Origin: Alistipes shahii WAL 8301
Lineage (GTDB): Bacteria; Bacteroidota; Bacteroidia; Bacteroidales; Rikenellaceae
Assembly: GCF_025145845.1 (NCBI RefSeq)
Contig: NZ_CP102253.1
Coordinates: forward strand, 2,852,001 to 2,916,000
Direction of reading: 5' to 3'
Length of the DNA: 64,000 nt
The notes below the pieces were generated by a model. It ran no database searches. It was not told the DNA's origin and saw only the letters and a program-made list of their open reading frames with translations. Position numbers and translations under genes: made by a program. Positions 45,046-54,123 of this stretch are shown here, piece by piece (positions within the stretch are counted from its first letter, which is position 1; every line of letters begins with the position of its first letter).

Positions 45046-46290
45046 TTAGACCCGAATATGTTCCAGGTCCCCGAAGAACCCGGGATAGCTTTTGGCGACG
45101 CTCTCGGCCCCCTCGATCTCCACGGCTTCGTCCGAGCGCAGGGCGGCGACGGCCAGCGACATGGCCATGCGGTGGTCGCCGTGGCTCTGCGTGCGTGCCG
45201 CGCGGACCTTTCCGCCGCGTATTTTCATCAGATCCTCCTCCGAGGTGTCGACCTCGATGCCCAGTTTGGCATACTCCTCGCGGATGGCCTCCGAGCGGTT
45301 GCATTCCTTGTATTCGAGGCGCGAGGTTCCCCGGATGACGCTCACTCCGTCGGCTGCGGCGGCCAGCGCGGCCAGCGCCGGGAACAGGTCGGGACAGTTC
45401 GTGGCGTCGAATTCGAAGGCCCGGAGCGGCCTGTGCAGGGCCGTCACCGAATCCTCCTCGTTGATCACGGCGGCTCCTGCGCGCACCAGCGCGGTGCAGA
45501 TGGCCGTGTCGGCCTGCTTCGAGAGCATCGAGACGTTGCGCACGGTGACCTCTCCGGCCGTGGCGCCCGCCACCAGCAGCATCGCCGCGGCGCTCCAGTC
45601 GCCCTCGATGCTGAAATAGGTCGAACGGTAGCGCTGCCGTCCGGGGATGTAGAACTCCTCGTAGTCGCGCTGGCTGATTTCGATGCCGAAGCGCGCGGCC
45701 GTGTCGAGAGTCATATCTAAATAAGGTGTCGAGACCGCTCCGCGTACGTGCAGCGAGGTGTCGCGCCTGGCCAGCGGCAGCGCGAGCAGCAGCCCCGTGA
45801 TGAACTGCGACGAGACCGACCCGTCGACTTCGGCCTCTCCGCCCTGGATCGGGCCGCAGACCTCGATGGGGAGGAATCCCCCGTTGTCGCGGACCCGCAC
45901 GCCCAGCCGGCGGAGCGGTTCGAACATCATCTGCATCGGGCGGCGCAGCAGCGAGCCGCGCCCCTCGATGGTGACGGGTGTGGGGCAGAGCGATGCCACG
46001 GGCGTGAAAAGACGTGTCGAGAGGCCCGATTCGCCGACGTTGAGCACGCAGCCCTTCGGGGACAGTCCGCCTTCGATCGAGAGCGATGTGGGATCGACCC
46101 GGCGCACCCGCGCGCCGAGCGTCTCGATACATTGCAGGGCGGAACGCGTGTCGTCGCAGAATTCGATGTTGCGCAGCACCGAAACCTCCTCCGAGAGCAG
46201 TGCCGCTGCGAGGGCACGCTGTGCATAGCTTTTCGAACAGGGCGGCGTCAGCGTGCCTTTGACGCGGCCCGGCGGAACCGTTTTATCCAT
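45046..46290 (-). CDS. aroA: 3-phosphoshikimate 1-carboxyvinyltransferase (EPSP synthase)
   Basis: A 414-residue enzyme joining shikimate 3-phosphate and PEP. Signatures: PPCSKSYAQRALAAALL, NVGESGLSTRLFTPVASL, DGSVSSQFITGLLLALPLAR and the end SHGDHRMAMSLAVAALRS. NVGESGLSTRL has Ser-Gly-Leu-Ser where many enzymes have Ala-Gly-Thr-Ala, as in other Bacteroidetes. Starts two bases after lptB. Confidence 0.95.
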   Translation of the reverse strand: MDKTVPPGRVKGTLTPPCSKSYAQRALAAALLSEEVSVLRNIEFCDDTRSALQCIETLGARVRRVDPTSLSIEGGLSPKGCVLNVGESGLSTRLFTPVASLCPTPVTIEGRGSLLRRPMQMMFEPLRRLGVRVRDNGGFLPIEVCGPIQGGEAEVDGSVSSQFITGLLLALPLARRDTSLHVRGAVSTPYLDMTLDTAARFGIEISQRDYEEFYIPGRQRYRSTYFSIEGDWSAAAMLLVAGATAGEVTVRNVSMLSKQADTAICTALVRAGAAVINEEDSVTALHRPLRAFEFDATNCPDLFPALAALAAAADGVSVIRGTSRLEYKECNRSEAIREEYAKLGIEVDTSEEDLMKIRGGKVRAARTQSHGDHRMAMSLAVAALRSDEAVEIEGAESVAKSYPGFFGDLEHIRV

Positions 46291-46292
46291 AT

Positions 46293-47087
46293 TTACTCAT
46301 TAACCTCCTGTCCCTTGCGGTTTTTCATCTCCTGCGTCAGCTGATGGCTCTTCTTCAGCTCGAAATGCTGCCCGAGGTAGACCTTGCGGACCATCGGGTC
46401 GGCGGCCAGCTCTTCGGCCGTACCCGTTTTCAGGATCTTGCCCTCGTAGAGCAGGTAGGTGCGGTCGGTGATGGCCAGCGTCTCGTCGACGTTGTGGTCG
46501 GTGATGATCACGCCGATGTTCTTGTGCTTGAGCGTCGCCACGATCGACTGGATGTCCTCCACGGCGATCGGGTCCACGCCGGCGAACGGTTCGTCCAGCA
46601 GGATGAACGCCGGGTTGATGGCCACGGCGCGCGCGATCTCCGTACGGCGGCGTTCGCCGCCCGAGAGCTGTATGCCGAGGCTTTTGCGCACCTTTTGCAG
46701 TCGGAACTCCTCGATCAGCGCTTCGACACGTTCGTTCTGGTACTCCTTCGAGAAGGAGGTCATCTCCAGCACGGCCCGTATGTTGTCCTCCACCGACAGG
46801 CGGCGGAATACCGACGCCTCCTGCGCCAGATAGCCTACGCCGAGCTGGGCGCGGCGGTATACGGGCAGGTCCGTCAGTTCGGAGGCCTGGCCTTCGTCGC
46901 TTTCGAGGAAAATGCGCCCTTCGTTGGGCTTGATCAGTCCCACGATCATGTAGAAGGTCGTGGTCTTGCCGGCTCCGTTGGGACCCAGAAGGCCTACGAT
47001 CTCTCCCTGGTTGACGTCGATCGACACGTGGTCGACGACGGTCCGGGCCTTGTATTTCTTGACGAGCTCGCTGGTGTAAAGACGCAT
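46293..47087 (-). CDS. lptB: LPS export ABC transporter ATPase
   Basis: A 264-residue ABC ATPase powering LPS transport from the inner membrane. Walker A GPNGAGKTTTFYMIVG, signature LSGGERRRTEIARA, Walker B FILLDEPFAGVDPIAVEDIQ and H-loop ITDHNVDETLAI. The FAGVDPIAV string is typical of LptB. First gene of the operon running down to the M23 peptidase. Confidence 0.96.
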   Translation of the reverse strand: MRLYTSELVKKYKARTVVDHVSIDVNQGEIVGLLGPNGAGKTTTFYMIVGLIKPNEGRIFLESDEGQASELTDLPVYRRAQLGVGYLAQEASVFRRLSVEDNIRAVLEMTSFSKEYQNERVEALIEEFRLQKVRKSLGIQLSGGERRRTEIARAVAINPAFILLDEPFAGVDPIAVEDIQSIVATLKHKNIGVIITDHNVDETLAITDRTYLLYEGKILKTGTAEELAADPMVRKVYLGQHFELKKSHQLTQEMKNRKGQEVNE

Positions 47088-47185
47088 TGCGTTTCGATAA
47101 TTTTTTTACAAAGTTATGCTTTTTTCCGAAAAGTTTTTTATCTTTACATTGAATTTTATGATTTTTAAAGCATACTATCGGCGAA

Positions 47186-49378
47186 ATGAAACAATTTGAT
47201 TCTTCCCTGCTGCATGACAAGCTGAAGGAGTACTTCGGCTTTTCGTCGTTCAAGGGAAACCAGGAAGCGGTGATCCGCAATGTGCTGGAAGGCAAGGATA
47301 CTTTCGTGCTGATGCCCACGGGCGGCGGCAAGTCTTTGTGCTACCAGTTGCCGGCCATGCTGATGGACGGCGTTGCGATCGTCATATCGCCGCTGATCGC
47401 CCTGATGAAGAATCAGGTCGACGCCATGCGCACCTTCTCGGCCGAGTCGGGGATCGCGCATTTCCTGAATTCGTCGCTCAACAAGACAGCCGTGGCGCAG
47501 GTTCGGCAGGACGTGCTCGACGGCAAGACCAAATTGCTCTATTTCGCACCCGAGTCGCTCACCAAGGAGGACAACGTGGCGTTCCTGCGCAAGATAAAGG
47601 TTTCGTTCTACGCCATCGACGAGGCGCACTGCATTTCGGAGTGGGGACACGACTTCCGCCCGGAGTACCGCCGCATCCGGCCGATCATCAACGAGATCGG
47701 CTCGGCGCCGCTGATCGCCTTGACGGCTACGGCCACGCCCAAGGTGCAGCTCGACATCCAGAAGAATCTGGGCATGTCCGACGCCTCGGTCTTCAAATCG
47801 TCGTTCAACCGCCCGAACCTCTACTACGAAATCCGGCCCAAGCACAACGTCGACCACGACATCATCCGTTTCATCAAGCAGAACGAGGGCAAGAGCGGCA
47901 TCATCTACTGCCTGAGCCGCAAGAAGGTCGAGGAGCTGACCGAGTTGCTCGTGGCCAACGGCATCCGGGCGCTGGCCTACCACGCCGGGATGGATGCGTC
48001 GACGCGCGCCGCCAATCAGGACGACTTCCTGATGGAGCGCGTCGAGGTGATCGTGGCGACGATCGCTTTCGGCATGGGCATCGACAAACCCGACGTGCGC
48101 TATGTCATCCACTACGACATTCCCAAGTCGCTCGAAGGCTATTATCAGGAGACGGGCCGTGCCGGCCGCGACGGCGGCGAGGGCTACTGCCTGACCTTTT
48201 ACAGTTACAAGGACATTCAGAAACTCGAGAAGTTCATGCAGGGCAAGCCCATCGCCGAACAGGAGATCGGCAAGCTGCTGCTGCTGGAGACGGTTTCCTA
48301 CGCCGAGAGTTCGATGTGCCGCCGCAAGACGCTGCTGCACTATTTCGGCGAGGACTATACCGAGGACAACTGCGGCAACTGCGACAACTGCCGCAATCCC
48401 AAACCGAAGGTCGATGCCCGGGCTGCGCTCAAGATGGCGCTCGAAGCCCTGCGCGACATCGGAGACAAGTTCAAGGCCGACTATCTGGTCAACGTTCTGG
48501 TGGGCAAGACCACGGCCCTGATCAAGAGCTACGGGCACAACAAGTCGAAATGGTTCGGTGCGGGCGCCGAGCACGACGCCCGTTTCTGGGGCGCGGTGCT
48601 GCGTCAGGCTTTGATACTGGGCCTCATCGACAAGAATATCGAAAACTACGGGCTGATTTCGGTCAACAAGAAGGGCGAGGGCTATATCGCCCTGCCGTTC
48701 CCGGTGACCGTGACCCTCGACCACGACTACGACGAGGAGGAGAAGGAGTCCGAGTCCGTGGCTCCGATGGGCAAGGGCGGCGCGGCCGACGAGGAGCTGT
48801 TCTCGATGCTGAAGGACCTGCGCAAGAAGGTCGCCAAGCAGCACGGGCTGCCGCCGTTCGTCATTTTCCAGGACCCGTCGCTGGAGGACATGGCCGTGCA
48901 GTACCCGATCACGTTCGAAGAGATGCAGAACATCACGGGCGTCGGCGTGGGCAAGGCGCGCAAGTTCGGCGAGGAGTTCATCCGCCTGATCAAGGCCTAT
49001 GTCGAGGAGAAGGAGATCATCCGTCCGCAGGACATGATCGTCAAGGGCGTGGCCAGCAAGTCGGGCAACAAGATCTTCATCATCCAGTCGATCGACCGCA
49101 AGATGGATTTCGAGGACATCGCCCGCGCCAAGGACCTCGACTTCGACGAACTGCTGACCGAGATCGAAGGCATCGTCAACGCCGGAACGAAACTCGATAT
49201 TTCCTACTATCTGAAGGAGTTCATGGACGAGGACAAGATCGAGGACATTTACCTCTACTTCAAGGAGGACGCCGAGAGCGACTCGCTCGACGCGGCCATC
49301 GAGGAGCTGGGGGCCGATTATACCGAGGAGGAGATACGCCTGGTGCGCATTAAGTTTATGTGCGAGCAGGGCAACTGA
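47186..49378 (+). CDS. recQ: ATP-dependent DNA helicase RecQ
   Basis: A 730-residue 3'-5' helicase. Walker A PTGGGKS (44-50), DEAH box (145-148), zinc site around CRRKTLLHYFGEDYTEDNCG, RQC domain, and a C-terminal HRDC domain (FVIFQDPSLEDMAVQYPITF). About 100 residues longer than E. coli RecQ because of an acidic C-terminal winged-helix-like extension, common in Bacteroidetes. Divergent from lptB. Confidence 0.96.
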   Translation: MKQFDSSLLHDKLKEYFGFSSFKGNQEAVIRNVLEGKDTFVLMPTGGGKSLCYQLPAMLMDGVAIVISPLIALMKNQVDAMRTFSAESGIAHFLNSSLNKTAVAQVRQDVLDGKTKLLYFAPESLTKEDNVAFLRKIKVSFYAIDEAHCISEWGHDFRPEYRRIRPIINEIGSAPLIALTATATPKVQLDIQKNLGMSDASVFKSSFNRPNLYYEIRPKHNVDHDIIRFIKQNEGKSGIIYCLSRKKVEELTELLVANGIRALAYHAGMDASTRAANQDDFLMERVEVIVATIAFGMGIDKPDVRYVIHYDIPKSLEGYYQETGRAGRDGGEGYCLTFYSYKDIQKLEKFMQGKPIAEQEIGKLLLLETVSYAESSMCRRKTLLHYFGEDYTEDNCGNCDNCRNPKPKVDARAALKMALEALRDIGDKFKADYLVNVLVGKTTALIKSYGHNKSKWFGAGAEHDARFWGAVLRQALILGLIDKNIENYGLISVNKKGEGYIALPFPVTVTLDHDYDEEEKESESVAPMGKGGAADEELFSMLKDLRKKVAKQHGLPPFVIFQDPSLEDMAVQYPITFEEMQNITGVGVGKARKFGEEFIRLIKAYVEEKEIIRPQDMIVKGVASKSGNKIFIIQSIDRKMDFEDIARAKDLDFDELLTEIEGIVNAGTKLDISYYLKEFMDEDKIEDIYLYFKEDAESDSLDAAIEELGADYTEEEIRLVRIKFMCEQGN

Positions 49379-49566
49379 TTTTCGGTTTTACAGGGTGTTT
49401 TCCGCACTTCGTCTGCGGCCCGGGACCGTCCTGCTTTTGCAGCTCCTGCTCGGGTCCGAAGCCCGGAAACCGTTCCTCCGGAATCAAAAAGCAGATGAAA
49501 CGGGGTTGGCCTTCGGGTGCCGCTGGCAAGGATGTAACTAACCGATATAACCTAATTTTGACGCCT

Positions 49567-49791
49567 ATGAACAAGAAGACTTTTACTTTAGCCGTGATTT
49601 TTCTGATCTGCGCGCTGGGGTGGCTCGGGGCCAATGTCTATTGGCGGGTGACGCGCTCCAACTGCGTGAATGTGTTCGATCTGGTCGTGGGCGTGCTGTT
49701 CGTCGCGGCCGGAGTCGGAATGGTGTATAACGAGTTCAACAAAAAGAAATGCAGACACCTCGATGAGGTGAACAAGCACAAAATTCCTTGA
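49567..49791 (+). CDS. Small membrane protein, two helices
   Basis: A 74-residue protein starting MNKKTFTLAVIFLICALGWL. Two transmembrane segments (about 6-24 and 36-56) followed by a Lys/Asn/His-rich cytoplasmic tail. No family known to me. First of three small membrane genes packed within 670 bases. Confidence 0.65.
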   Translation: MNKKTFTLAVIFLICALGWLGANVYWRVTRSNCVNVFDLVVGVLFVAAGVGMVYNEFNKKKCRHLDEVNKHKIP

Positions 49792-49794
49792 CCG

Positions 49795-49992
49795 ATGCGT
49801 GCGATAGACCGTTTTCAGGCCGTCATGGCCGTCGTATTTTTCATAGGGACCCTGGTTTCGGCCTGGCGGGTCGCCGTCGCCGACGGAGGGGACATCTGGT
49901 ACGTTCCCGTGATCATGGCCCTGGCATCCGCCGCGATGACCGTCGGCGCGTTGCAGCACCGGAAAAGGAAAGTTACCCAAAATAAGGATTGA
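49795..49992 (+). CDS. Small membrane protein, two helices
   Basis: A 65-residue protein with hydrophobic stretches at about 9-27 and 37-52 and a basic tail (QHRKRKVTQNKD). Starts three bases after the previous gene. Function unknown. Confidence 0.6.
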   Translation: MRAIDRFQAVMAVVFFIGTLVSAWRVAVADGGDIWYVPVIMALASAAMTVGALQHRKRKVTQNKD

Positions 49993-49993
49993 C

Positions 49994-50233
49994 ATGAAAA
50001 CCAATCTTATGCAGCTCCTGCGCCTCGTACTGATGGTGCTGGCTGTCGCGGGCGTCATCTATGCCATCGAATTCATGGAGCGCGGCATCGCCGTGTGGTT
50101 CTGGGTTGCGCTGCTCGGTATCGGGTTCGTGGGCCTGCTCTATACGTTCCGCCTGACGCAGCGCCGCGTGGCCCGGGAAAATCGCGAGCGGCAGCGGCTC
50201 GAAAAGAAGCGCAGCCGCCGTTCGAAACGCTGA
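49994..50233 (+). CDS. Small membrane protein with basic coiled tail
   Basis: A 79-residue protein with two transmembrane helices (about 7-25, 34-52) and a strongly basic C-terminus (RENRERQRLEKKRSRRSKR). Starts one base after the previous stop, so the three form an operon. Confidence 0.65.
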   Translation: MKTNLMQLLRLVLMVLAVAGVIYAIEFMERGIAVWFWVALLGIGFVGLLYTFRLTQRRVARENRERQRLEKKRSRRSKR

Positions 50234-50426
50234 CCGGGGCTGTAACCGGAGGATGTCGGTCGTTTTGCCGGTTCCGGGTGCGTGACCCGGCCGGAATCGT
50301 TTTCCGGGGTCCGCAGGTTCCGTGCGGCTCTTTCGTCCGGGATCGCTCGTCCGGTCGTTTGGACGTTGACCCCGGCTCGGAGCGTCGCTCCGAATCTTCG
50401 GTCCTGTCCGATCAGCCCCCCCCCTG

Positions 50427-50470
50427 CATGCGCCGGCCGCCGGACAAGATTGTCCGGCGGCCGGCGCATG
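50427..50470. terminator. Perfect 20-bp stem between convergent genes
   Basis: CATGCGCCGGCCGCCGGACA, loop AGAT, then the exact complement. It lies two bases from the stop codon of the - strand gene and next to a C9 run (50416-50424), without a T tract. Probably a bidirectional transcript end or mRNA 3' protector. Confidence 0.6.
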
Positions 50471-50471
50471 T

Positions 50472-51779
50472 TCAGTTCTGAATCGAGGCGAGCGTTCCGT
50501 TTTCGAAATAAAGGTAGCTGTTTGTTCCGTAGACCCATTGTTCGTGTACGCCCCAACTGCCCGACATGGTGTTGATGTCTTCGGGCGACCCCCATGCCTC
50601 GCGGCACATTTCCCGGGTCATACCGATCCGGACTTTGCCCTCCAGGATCAGCTCGGCAGTAGCCTTGCCGTATTTCCGGTAGAGCGCAGCCTTACGTTCC
50701 TTCTGCTCTTTTTCCTGTTGCAGGCGGGCCTCTTCGCGCTTCCGGGCCTCCTCGGCGCGCTGGGCGTATACCTCTTCGGACGGGGTGAAGATCAGCTCTT
50801 CCATGAAGGCGCGGTCGCTGCCGAGGGTGTATCCTTCGACGCCGAAAGGTGTCGGGTAGCGGCAAAGCGGGATGTAAATCCGCACGCTGTCCTCTTTCCG
50901 TTCGAATACGAACGACGGCACGGCGTAACCCGTTCCGTCGCCGATCAGCCGGAGGTCGAGGCACTTCAGCTCCGTGCCGAAATTCAGCCGGTTCTCTTCG
51001 CCCTGCATGGTCTTGGCCTGCAATCCGAAGTATCCGGAAACATATCCCGGAGCTTCGGGTTTGCGCTTCGTGAGGAAGAACTCCCTGCCGACGTACGCCG
51101 CACGGTACTTCTCGATCAGCCCTTCGACGACGACCGGATAATATTCATCCCGCAGGTTCGTTTTGTCTTTTCCCGTATGTGCATACCAATAGAGTGTTTC
51201 TCCCTCTTCGGATCGGAGCCGGAAAACCCGGAACGCCTCTCCCTGGATTCTGTGTGTCTTGAGACCGATTATTTCGAAGGTTTTTCCTTCGATGGTTTCC
51301 GCCGGGGTGAACCAGCCCGTTTCGGGAGCCGTCGGAAAGAGGTTCCGTCCGAGAACGTGCGACTCCATTGTCGTGCATCCGCAGGCGGCTGTCGTTTCGT
51401 CTTTGTAGAACCGGGGACGGTAGGTATCGCTGTAAAGGGTGTCGATCCGGAAATCCTCGGGCCGGACCTTTCTGCGGGGTTTGCGCAGCCACACCGTGTC
51501 GACGCGCACGACGGCGGGCGTTTCCGCGAGGAAGTTGAAGTAGGCGGCCGGGCGGAGATCGGCGTGAATGTCCCGGGGATAGAACAGGATGCGTTGCCCG
51601 ACGAGGCTTTCGTAATAGGCGGCGTCGCCGCCCGTGCGGATGTTTGCCGTCGAATCGTATACCGCCGGCGCGGTTTTCTCCGGCGCGGCGCCGTGCGGCA
51701 GGACGGATTGGACTTTGAGTTGTGCCGAAGCGTCTGCGATGCAGCAGAGACCGAGCAGGGTGGGGAGGAGGCGTTTCAT
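50472..51779 (-). CDS. Secreted hypothetical protein
   Basis: A 435-residue protein with signal peptide MKRLLPTLLGLCCIADASA. The middle part is beta-rich; residues ~345-380 form a charged helix (YAQRAEEARKREEARLQQEK), and the end GMTREMCREAWGSPEDINTM resembles a SmpA/BamE-like or DUF-type small domain that senses cell-envelope state. No family is certain. ATG 51779 chosen for the signal peptide over 51800. Confidence 0.7.
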   Translation of the reverse strand: MKRLLPTLLGLCCIADASAQLKVQSVLPHGAAPEKTAPAVYDSTANIRTGGDAAYYESLVGQRILFYPRDIHADLRPAAYFNFLAETPAVVRVDTVWLRKPRRKVRPEDFRIDTLYSDTYRPRFYKDETTAACGCTTMESHVLGRNLFPTAPETGWFTPAETIEGKTFEIIGLKTHRIQGEAFRVFRLRSEEGETLYWYAHTGKDKTNLRDEYYPVVVEGLIEKYRAAYVGREFFLTKRKPEAPGYVSGYFGLQAKTMQGEENRLNFGTELKCLDLRLIGDGTGYAVPSFVFERKEDSVRIYIPLCRYPTPFGVEGYTLGSDRAFMEELIFTPSEEVYAQRAEEARKREEARLQQEKEQKERKAALYRKYGKATAELILEGKVRIGMTREMCREAWGSPEDINTMSGSWGVHEQWVYGTNSYLYFENGTLASIQN

Positions 51780-51927
51780 CTTTTTGTCGTATGGACCCAA
51801 AGGTAGCGATAATTCCTGTCTTTGGCGCCGCAGCGGCGCTTTTATTTGCCGGAGCGCTTTGCAATTCGCCGGCGATTCGGTTTTGAGCCGGCTTTTTCTT
51901 ATCTTTGCTGCCTACAATGTAAAGTTT

Positions 51928-52722
51928 ATGGGAGAAGTAAGGGCAAAAAAGGCGCTGGGACAGCATTTTCTGGTCGACCTGAATATCGCGCGCAAAATCT
52001 GCGATTCGCTTTCGGGCGGCAGTGCGGCCGGCGGACCGTGTACGGTGCTCGAAGTGGGGTGCGGCATGGGCGTGCTGACGCAGTTCCTGCTGCGGCGCAG
52101 CGACATCGTGACCTGGGGCGCCGAGATCGACCCGGAGAGCGTCGCATACCTCCACGCGCACTACCCGGAGTTCGCGCCGCGGCTCGTCGCGGGCGATTTC
52201 CTCGGGATGAACCTGCGCGAACGCTTTCCCGAAGGACTGAAAATCATCGGCAACTTCCCCTATAACATCTCGTCCCAGATTTTTTTCAAGGTGCTGGAGA
52301 ACCGCGATCTCGTTCCCGAGTGCGTGGGCATGATCCAGAAGGAGGTCGCCGTGCGGCTGGCCGAGCCTCCCGGTTCGAAGGAGTACGGCATCCTGTCGGT
52401 GCTCCTGCAGGCGTGGTACGACATCGAATACCTTTTTACGGTGAACGAGACGGTTTTCAACCCGCCTCCGAAGGTCAAGAGCGCCGTGATCCGCCTGCGC
52501 CGCAACGCCACGGAGCGTCTCGGCTGCGACGAAACCCTGTTCGTGAAGGTGGTGAAAGCCTCCTTCGGCCAGCGGCGCAAGATGATCCGCAACTCGCTGA
52601 AGTCCGTGTTCGGCGATTTCGGCGGGGCCGAGCACCCCTTCTTCACCCGGCGCGCCGAGCAGCTGGGCGTCGCCGAGTTCGTGGAGCTAACGAATTGGGT
52701 TTCGCGATTTTCGATTTTATAG
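51928..52722 (+). CDS. rsmA: 16S rRNA dimethyladenosine transferase
   Basis: A 264-residue enzyme dimethylating A1518/A1519. Starts MGEVRAKKALGQHFLVDLNI; SAM motif LEVGCGMGVLTQFLL; catalytic IGNFPYNISSQIFFKVL; and FGQRRKMIRNSLKSVFG near the end. ATG 51928 follows TATCTTTG (51900-51907); the open frame upstream is intergenic. Confidence 0.96.
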   Translation: MGEVRAKKALGQHFLVDLNIARKICDSLSGGSAAGGPCTVLEVGCGMGVLTQFLLRRSDIVTWGAEIDPESVAYLHAHYPEFAPRLVAGDFLGMNLRERFPEGLKIIGNFPYNISSQIFFKVLENRDLVPECVGMIQKEVAVRLAEPPGSKEYGILSVLLQAWYDIEYLFTVNETVFNPPPKVKSAVIRLRRNATERLGCDETLFVKVVKASFGQRRKMIRNSLKSVFGDFGGAEHPFFTRRAEQLGVAEFVELTNWVSRFSIL

Positions 52723-52851
52723 GGCATCTTTGCACTTGCATTCGTGCGGCACGAATGGGACGTATTTCGATACTACCCATCCGTGCCGCTCTTCGTTTAA
52801 GCACAAATCTGTTCCTCTAAAATCGAAAACGCATTTTGCTCCGGCCTGCCG

Positions 52852-54123
52852 TTACATGCCGGCCGGTTTTTCCGCCCCGGCGACCACCGTCACCAGGTCT
52901 TCGCGGCAGAGGTATTTCCGGGCCAGCTGCTGCACCCCGGCGGGCGTCATCTCCCGGATACGGCGTATGTTGCTGCCGATCACCGTGTTGTCGCAGCCGC
53001 AGAGGATGTTTTCGATCGTCACGTCGGCGATGCCGAACGGCCCGTCGAGAATGCGCATCATCTCGCCCGTCATCATGTTTTTCACCAGCTCCAGTTCCGC
53101 TTCCGGCATCGGCTCCGCGCCGAGGCGTTCGATCTCGGCGTAAATCTCCCGCAGAGCCTCCTGCGTCACGTCCGCGCCGACCTGGGCCGCTATGGCGAAA
53201 TAGCCTTCGCGTTCGAAGTTGACCATCGCCGAGACCACGCCGTAGGTGTAGCCGTGCTCTTCGCGGAGGTTCTGCATCAGGCGCGAGCCGAAATAGCCGC
53301 CCAGGGCCGTCGCCACGACCTGCATGCCCAAAAAATCGGGATGCGTGCGCGGGAACAGCAGGCGGCCGATGCGCAGCGACGACTGCACGGCCCCCGGGTA
53401 CTCGACGAACGCCGTATGCGTGGTCTCGGGCGCGGGGAAGGCGGGCGGCGCTTCGGCCGCGCCGCGGGGAATCCGTCCGGCAAGCTCCGCCACGGCCTTC
53501 AGCTCGTGGTCGCCGATGCGCCCGCTGCACACGACGAAGCAGTTTTCGGCGGTGTAGAACCGGCGGTAGAATCCCGCCACGTCGTCGCGCGTGAGGCTGT
53601 CGTAGGCCTCTTCGTGCGACGAGACGCCGTAAGGATGCCGCTCCCCGAACAGCGCCCGTGCGAAGGCCTCGCGGGCCTTCACGTCGATCTTCGCCCGCTC
53701 GACCGCCAGCCGCTGTCTGCGTTTGGCGGCGTAGGTGCGCAGCTCCTCCTCGGGGAATGCGGGGCAGAGCAGGATCTGCTCCGCTACGGCGAGCGTCGGG
53801 TCGAAGAATTTCGAGAGGGTGGCGAAATTGATGTAGGCGTAGTCGCGGTCGACGTTCACGTCGTACCACGAGCCGTAGTAGTCGAGTTGTTCGGCGATCT
53901 GGTGCGCCGTCATGTCGCGTGAGCCTTCGGAGAGGAGGTTGGCGGCGGCCGACGCCGAGAAGGGCGCCTGCTGGAGGGCCGATCCGGCGCGGAAGACGAA
54001 CGAAATGCGCAGCACCTCGAAATCGTCGGAGGCGAGCGTGTAGAGTCCGATGCCGTTGGGCAGCGTCGTGCGGCGGGCTTCGGCGACCTCGACCTGCGAG
54101 GGAGTTATGCGGGGTTGTGTCAT
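52852..54123 (-). CDS. M16 family peptidase, non-catalytic partner
   Basis: A 423-residue M16-fold protein lacking the HxxEH zinc motif: the place is taken by FSASAAANLLSEGSR. It keeps the REEHGYTYGVVSAM segment with the Arg/Tyr pair that helps the partner's active site. Typical beta-subunit of a two-protein M16B peptidase; overlaps the catalytic gene by four bases. Confidence 0.9.
   Translation of the reverse strand: MTQPRITPSQVEVAEARRTTLPNGIGLYTLASDDFEVLRISFVFRAGSALQQAPFSASAAANLLSEGSRDMTAHQIAEQLDYYGSWYDVNVDRDYAYINFATLSKFFDPTLAVAEQILLCPAFPEEELRTYAAKRRQRLAVERAKIDVKAREAFARALFGERHPYGVSSHEEAYDSLTRDDVAGFYRRFYTAENCFVVCSGRIGDHELKAVAELAGRIPRGAAEAPPAFPAPETTHTAFVEYPGAVQSSLRIGRLLFPRTHPDFLGMQVVATALGGYFGSRLMQNLREEHGYTYGVVSAMVNFEREGYFAIAAQVGADVTQEALREIYAEIERLGAEPMPEAELELVKNMMTGEMMRILDGPFGIADVTIENILCGCDNTVIGSNIRRIREMTPAGVQQLARKYLCREDLVTVVAGAEKPAGM

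Noticed and set aside
43217..46132. 971-codon - strand frame spanning aroA, aroC and prmC
   Set aside because: Only its 3' third (prmC) is real; the front part is a shifted reading of aroC and aroA.
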